Shown here: positions 32,374 through 37,472 of the stretch, one piece after another
Layout: each line of letters starts with the position of its first letter
Position numbering within the stretch: the stretch's first letter is position 1
The notes under the pieces: model-generated
The model's input: the letters and a program-made list of their open reading frames with translations, nothing else
What the model was told of the DNA's origin: nothing
Database searches by the model: none
Made by a program: the position numbers and the translations under genes
Source of the DNA: Gamarada debralockiae
Lineage: Eukaryota > Ascomycota > Leotiomycetes > Helotiales > Hyphodiscaceae
DNA length: 37,472 nucleotides
NCBI GenBank assembly: GCA_002803225.1
Contig: NXFV01001718.1
Coordinates: 1-37,472 of the forward strand
Direction: 5' to 3'

Positions 32374-34628
32374 ATGGATTTTGACCTTGACTGTTTCTTC
32401 GAAGTGGAAAACATTATCAGCGCTATTTTCAATGGTGTTCCCCTATTTCCAGACCCTAAGGAGGGGTCCCAGATGCTCCCTCCGACGCGGAGTGCGCCAG
32501 GCTCACAGGATGCGTCGGTTACACCAGCATCTACCCCATCACTCACCAACATATCGGCATCAAGTGCTACCTCAATATACTCCTTGGGGAAGATAGCCAG
32601 AAGCGCATCTCGTCCTTCGTCTCTAACTCCTCAATCTGGCGATGATGCTCCGAAGCAAGTTCACTTGGGGCCCAAGGGACCTCCTCCAAAATCAGATAAG
32701 ACCCCGAGTATATATACGGACAGTTCAGGGCAGCTTCTCCTTGCTCCAGGCAAGTGGCACCTTGTCCTATGACCTTTTAATGCCTAGCAAGTCTCATGCT
32801 CCATAGATCTGGATATGTCGTCGGCTATCGCTCTTTCCCGGACACTTAAAAAGAATGGAAAGCGCTCCCATGAAATAGCATTTGGGGATGAAGACAGCTC
32901 TGTGCACGTTTCTCGATGTATTTCGATTGCCGAGGCAAGCCAACTTCCGGAGAAGAGTTTGCGAGATGAATTAGTGAAATTATACTTCACTCATTTCCAT
33001 CCACTCTGCCCTGTTGTCGACGAAGTTGAGTTTATGGAAATTTACAACAATTCTGAGAATGAGAATGAGTTTGAGAAAAAATTTCCATTAACGCTCTTCC
33101 AAACCATGATGAATGTGGCCTTCGCAGTAAGCTTCTACATCATCAGATAAAGTTCTACTTGTCTAATATATACTTTGTAGCACTTACCTAGCGCACGACT
33201 TCCTAGCACGCCTTATGAGTCCATCTACGAAGGCCAAAAGGCGTATTTCGAGAAAGCGAGCGTAAGCTATAGAACCTTAATTCATTATCTCCAATATACT
33301 AATTGATTCTTATAGCTGCTGTATCGCATGCGTTATACGTCAGATCACTTGGTCCTTACGAAAGTGGCTCTTTTACTCACGTACTGGAGTCCTTTTGATG
33401 CTGAATATCAAGTCAACAACTATTGGACTGATCGAGCTTTCTATCACGCTCGAGTTATTAGATTATGGGACTGTCAAGGAGAGAGCGTAGCCTCGTCGAG
33501 CCGCCATCAACTAACATGGTGGTGCTGCCTCTTACGCGATCGTCTGATTTCGATTGCTCTCCGTCGTCCTTATCGCATTCATGAAGCTAAATCAACTTGG
33601 CCGGTTGTTAGCGAAGCGGATTTTGGTCTCGAAGTTATGTTTCCGAAATTCACGAATGTCAAGACGAAGCGAACACTAATCGATTCATTCATCTGGTTAT
33701 GCAAGCTGAGTGATATCATGAGGGACATTGCAGTCTTTCATGAAAGAAAGCGCTTCGATCGGGAGTGGTCTGGTGGGCTTATTAACAGGGCCGCTCTCAT
33801 CCCCGAGGCAAATAAAGTCCAACAATTCGATAGTCAGTTGAGGAATTGGAAGGAGGAATACCTGAAAGTGAACGGCGAGTACGTCAGATCGTTGAGACCT
33901 GGAACTTCTAAGTTCCCTAACTACGTATTGATAATCTGCGAGTAAGTTTGAAACCACTATTGTTCACACAGATAGATTCTGATCTATAATCAGTTCTGTT
34001 CTTACTACTCTTTACGTGCCATACATCCATTGCCCTCCTGGCAGCATTGATGCTGCTCAGAAATTCCGGAAAGCTGCACTTCAACGAATCAAGAGAGCCT
34101 CATCCGCGGTTGCTCTGCATTGCTGCAAAATTAGTCAGGCATCGAACCCTGCAGAGGAGTTCCAAACTGGAATGTGAGTGAGAGGAACCCATGCCCAAAC
34201 AAACTGGACAATACTAACATTGCTTGCAACTCTGTAGTATCGCATGGATTGCCTTTCCCATGGCAGTCTTCAAGGTCCTCAAGGAGAAAGACGGCGATGT
34301 CTCGAATGAGACAAACGGTCGGTCCTACGAAGATTTTGTGCCCTTCCTATCCGCTTTCGCGGTACGATTCCCTAGTGCAAAGCTCCTGGCGAATATTATG
34401 TGCGAGACAACCAGCGAGATTGTGGAACGGTCAACGAAACTTGGCATAGCTCAGAAAGATATTCAACATCGGCTACTTAGCCTCTACGGTCGGACGTCCT
34501 CCAACTCTGCAGATGACGGAAAGAATACTGCAGAGGCAAATCGATCTAAAGATGTTGAAGAGGCAGAGATCTTGAATGTGGTTGGGAAAATGGTCGACCT
34601 TCGCTTGTCAACCGATGGTTCAACTTAA
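32374..34628 (+). CDS. Fungal-specific transcription factor, no zinc cluster seen
   Basis: Six exons: 32374-32749, 32807-33126, 33181-33261, 33316-33941, 33994-34173 and 34238-34628, giving 657 residues with matching phases. The protein has the Fungal_trans regulatory domain (PF04082 type) of C6 regulators of the cutinase-factor group. LRDELVKLYFTHFHPLCPVVDEVEF starts it, LLLTYWSP...NNYWTDRAFYHAR and HQLTWWCCLLRDRLISIALRRPYRI form the core, and LYVPYIHCPPGSI follows. The N-terminal 125 residues are Ser/Pro/Thr-rich, and no Cys6 DNA-binding cluster is present in or just upstream of exon 1. Intron 1 needs a GC donor (CCAG|GCAAGT) to keep the frame. I start at 32374; 22 further codons are open upstream but look untranslated. 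It may be a degenerate or co-regulator type. Target genes are unknown. Confidence 0.75.
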
Positions 34629-35287
34629 GATTCTGGGGGGTGGGACATGGGGAAGACGAGGCAACCACGAATTTTTAACGACCGCTCAGCGTTAGGGATA
34701 AATAACTTCATCCATTACGGAGTAACTAAGTACACATTGAACGCAGCCTGAAAAGTCGCTGACACTGTACCAGCGTCGAACTTCCTACGGTACGACGATA
34801 TCCGTGGTAATAGACGTTTGATACCAAAACTGTGTCAACGGATGAGATGAATCTCCGACAGACGGAATGGTGGTAAATCTAGCACCTCATTGACGGGCAA
34901 AGCTAGCGCCTCAAGCCTGATCTGTCGATGGGCTCGTGCCACCTAATCGGAACGCTTTGATCTCAACTGCCGCCGAAATCGCTAGATAAGAGTGCATGTG
35001 AGGCAGGCACTCAGCATGTGTGTATCCCGAACTATTAGCAAAAAGCTTCTACTCTAATTAAAGAACGCTTTAGCGTGTATTCTGCTTGCTTGCTTGATTG
35101 ATTTATCCTTTTTAACGTCATGTGTAAGTGTCGAAGACTATAGTTAGTAGGACGGTTGGTTTTGCGAACAAGCCTGATAATTACAGTATTTACAGAATAG
35201 AAGCTAGGAAAAGTAGTCAATTTTTTCCAAGGACATTGAGGGCCTAGCCTTGATAGCAAAGGAAATGAATGTGTACTACACATATTC
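34629..35287. other. Intergenic between transcription factor gene and LINE remnant
   Basis: No coding signal is visible. The sequence becomes AT-rich from about 35030. It probably contains the 3' end of the transcription factor gene and the flank of the mobile element. Confidence 0.45.
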
Positions 35288-35703
35288 TTTTCGATATTTT
35301 CGGTTTTCAACTAGAACTCCGCCAACTCACCTGTTTTCACCCTTCCTCTAGAAAAAAAAAAGAAAAATACTTATTATAACCTATATTTCATTAGAAAAAT
35401 AGCGCGCCACCTCCTAGACTAATGGCCAGCTCCCCTGGAGGTGATTTCGACTCTAGAGTATTGTACGAAGCTCCTTTCGAAGGCCCTCCAACCTCGAGCC
35501 CATCTTTTTTCGAGATTTTCGTTTTTCGACTAGAACTCCGCCAATTCACTCGTTTTCGTTCCTTCCTTTAGGAAAAACACTCTTTAGGGCCTATATTTTA
35601 TTAGAAAAATAGTACACCCCCTCCTAGACTAATAGCTAGCTCCCTAGGCGCCGATTTCGACTCTAGAGCCTTGTACGAAGGCCCCCTAACCTCGAGCCCC
35701 TCC
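35288..35703 (+). repeat. Two diverged tandem repeats of about 200 bp
   Basis: Units at about 35288-35506 and 35507-35703 share, in order, ACTAGAACTCCGCCAA, ATTAGAAAAATAG, CTCCTAGACTAAT, ATTTCGACTCTAGAG, TTGTACGAAG and CCTCGAGCCC. They differ by small indels, such as the A-run near 35352, and by base changes that are mostly transitions. The pair directly precedes the ORF1 relic, so a promoter-bearing 5' untranslated region of the LINE is the likely origin. Confidence 0.75.
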
Positions 35704-36329
35704 CCCTCCGGCCTACTACGCCTAGACCCAATATCGGACATAGAAATAAAGCCTTCGAGCCCTATCTTTCCTTCCTTACCTACTGGCCTAGCCTACTAGT
35801 ACAGCTACTCGTCCTATTACCTTTGAGTTTAGTTCTAATCCCCTTGGAAGAGGACACCTGTTACCAACCGGAATTCCTGCCTTAGGCCAACAATCAGGAA
35901 AAGGATACCTATTATCAACTAGATTTTTAGCCTTAGACTATACTACCTACCCAAATAGGAAGCGGGGACCTCCTAAATCACGTGCTTAGGGGCAGGAGCC
36001 TAGGGCTAAGGAACCAAGGACTTAGGACTATAGAACCTAGGACTAGGACCTAAGAACCTAGGAATCTACCTCCCTAGCTAAGGCTAAAATCCTAAAGGCT
36101 AAAGACCTACTTCTCTAGGCTTATAGCCTTACTAAGTTATATAATAAGTAGTCTAAGGCTATTAGACCTACTCGAGATCTTCTGCGAATATACTGAAAAA
36201 GAGAAGCTTTATAAGACATCTAATATTATAGTCTCTTAAGTTACTTACTTAGAAAATATTATATATAATATTAAATCTAAGACTAAGGCCTTAGCCTTAG
36301 TAAAGCCTAGAACTACTAGTACTACTAGT

Positions 36330-36890
36330 ACTACTAATTAGACCTCCCCTACCTACACTACTATAGCTAGTAAACTAGTAGCTAGCTTTAATTAGACAAA
36401 AATTCTTAAAAACTTTAAATAAAGTAATTTAGTTTTAAAAACAACTTATTTAAAATCCTCTTTAAGACTAACTTTTAGAGATAAACGAATGATCTTAATT
36501 ATAGGATAGGTTATAAGACTAATATACTTCTCTCTACTAGCTATTAGGAATATATTTAATAAGGCCTTTTTAAATAAAAGAGTTAAAGGACTAGTAGTTA
36601 CTATTATTTTAAAATCCCTAGGCTAGAACTTAGTAGTTACTACTACTAGCTTCTTTTTAGCCGACTACTTTCTTAAAAAGTAGGCTATCTAGGAGCACGT
36701 GACCTCTTTTTAGACTACTTAAAAGGACGAACCTTAGTATAAGGTAGTACTATATAGTATACCTACTGCCGATTTTAATACGCCCAATAGTATAGAGCTA
36801 GTTATTAACGAGATTAAGACCTTTAATAAAGACCTAGTCTTAATTAAAACGCTATACTAGCCTACTCCCTTAGAAAAACGCCTTAATTAA
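36330..36890 (+). pseudogene. LINE ORF1 fragment with many stop codons
   Basis: One reading frame keeps protein-like sequence, including KVVLYSIPTADFNTPNSIEL and INEIKTFNK (about 36738-36830), typical of ORF1 of fungal Tad1-like LINEs. It is interrupted by TAG or TAA at 36339, 36393, 36420, 36507, 36624, 36681, 36690, 36711, 36720, 36735, 36858 and 36888. Never TGA is seen. Each stop can come from TGG, CAG or CAA by a RIP-type change. Confidence 0.65.
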
Positions 36891-36897
36891 TATGTAG

Positions 36898-37472
36898 GTT
36901 TAGGGCTACCCCTTATACAGTCGAAATAAGCGAACTCCCAAAGGACGAAGCAGCCCTAGCTCACTTGTCAACCCAACTAGGCTATTTCTCGATTTATACA
37001 GACGCATCTTCAACTTCAGACGAAAAATCAACTGGAATAGGGGTTGGCCTAGCTGTACTAGGCAACGACACTAGTCCCTCTAGCCCCCCTATCTTCGAAA
37101 ATAGGTCTAACTTGGGCTCGTCTCAACTAGTCTATAATGGGGAGCTAGAGGCAGTTACTCAGGCAACTGAATACGCTAGTGACATAGCCCTACCTAGTCA
37201 AGCCTTTAAAGTCTACTCAGACAACCAGGCAGCCTTACTTCGGCTAAAATCCCCTTCTGACGACCTAGGCCAAGCCTGCCAAATTCGGACTAGCCTAGCT
37301 ACAGAGCTAATTAAAAGCAAAGGAGCCTCAATCACACTAGAATAGGTCCCTGGCTATACTAGCGTCCCTGGAAACAAACTAGCAAGCTCCCTAGCTAAGG
37401 TAGCTACGACAATAGCCCCTAGCTCGTACGAAACTAGCTTTGCCTACCTAGGCAGCTAGATCAGGAAAGCTA
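36898..37472 (+). pseudogene. LINE RNase H domain fragment
   Basis: The frame from about 36905 reads ISELPKDEAALAHLS and then the RNase H core: IYTDAS (first Asp at about 37001), NGELEAVTQA (Glu) and VYSDNQAAL (Asp). The frame is closed by TAG at 37343-37345, where the family normally has Trp before VPG. The following His codon reads TAT (Tyr, 37355-37357), and a further TAG sits at 37457-37459. The fragment is therefore dead, but much less mutated than the ORF1 piece. It is cut by the window edge. Confidence 0.75.

Larger units (their letters stand above)
35288..37472 (+). mobile_element. Degenerate Tad1-like LINE remnant, RIP-mutated
   Basis: The region is AT-rich with extreme TA excess and very few CA/TG dinucleotides in its middle part (about 35990-36890), the hallmark of RIP. 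It holds, in one orientation, a tandem repeat, a low-complexity CTAGGA-rich stretch, an ORF1 relic and an ORF2 RNase H relic, in the order expected of a fungal non-LTR retrotransposon. The endonuclease and reverse transcriptase that should lie between ORF1 and RNase H are absent. The element runs off the right edge, so its 3' end cannot be judged. Subfamily naming (Tad1-like) is by the ORF1 pattern and is inference. Confidence 0.7.

Noticed and set aside
35601..35741. A 46-codon minus-strand frame in the LINE repeat, partly preserved in both repeat units
   Set aside because: The units are similar at DNA level, so a shared antisense frame is expected; the other evidence places the element on the plus strand.
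36300..36335. Short ACTACTAGT repeats looking like a microsatellite or CRISPR-like array
   Set aside because: They are a few tandem 9-mers inside the RIP-mutated ORF1 relic, probably former Thr/Ser codons; there are no spacers.

Overview
The window is nuclear DNA of a filamentous ascomycete (Pezizomycotina). The evidence is densely packed genes on both strands, introns of about 50 nt with GTAAGT-like donors and CTRAC branch sites, conserved fungal protein families, and a decayed retrotransposon carrying the C-to-T/G-to-A mutation pattern of repeat-induced point mutation (RIP). A member of Leotiomycetes is my guess, but that rests on overall impression and not on a marker. I read 16 protein genes that look intact, one multiply broken pseudogene and one degenerate LINE-type element. 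Exon coordinates come from manual splice-site reading with frame checks, not from transcripts.

Left and centre (about 0.9-28.3 kb) form a conserved core. In order: a mitochondrial rhomboid protease; a Tma17/Adc17-like proteasome-assembly chaperone; two Pezizomycotina proteins of unknown function, one of them membrane-anchored; a nucleoside hydrolase with four introns; LSM8 and VPS26 diverging from a shared 347-bp promoter; the nucleoporin NUP120; RAD51 with a MluI cell-cycle box upstream; a second single-span membrane protein; a small conserved unknown protein; then three ribosome/translation genes in a row, ACL4 (Rpl4 chaperone), GIR2 (RWD protein) and PUF6 (60S biogenesis). GIR2 and PUF6 share a 209-bp divergent promoter.

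Right end (about 28.4-37.5 kb) is accessory. It holds a six-cysteine small secreted protein, a pseudogene of an OTT_1508-like deaminase with several stops and frameshifts, a fungal-specific transcription factor with no visible zinc cluster, and a gene-poor stretch running into an AT-rich LINE remnant. In that remnant a heavily RIP-mutated ORF1 fragment abuts a lightly mutated RNase H fragment.

The most unusual signal is a long, nearly perfect hairpin (about 27 bp, 19-nt loop) that fills the single intron of GIR2. Three arm differences are all G-U wobbles in the sense orientation, and the intron's 5' end is complementary to its putative branch site. Other points are two GC-AG introns (VPS26 and the transcription factor), tandem acceptors in the secreted-protein gene that both rebuild the same cysteine, and an in-frame stop-free intron inside NUP120.
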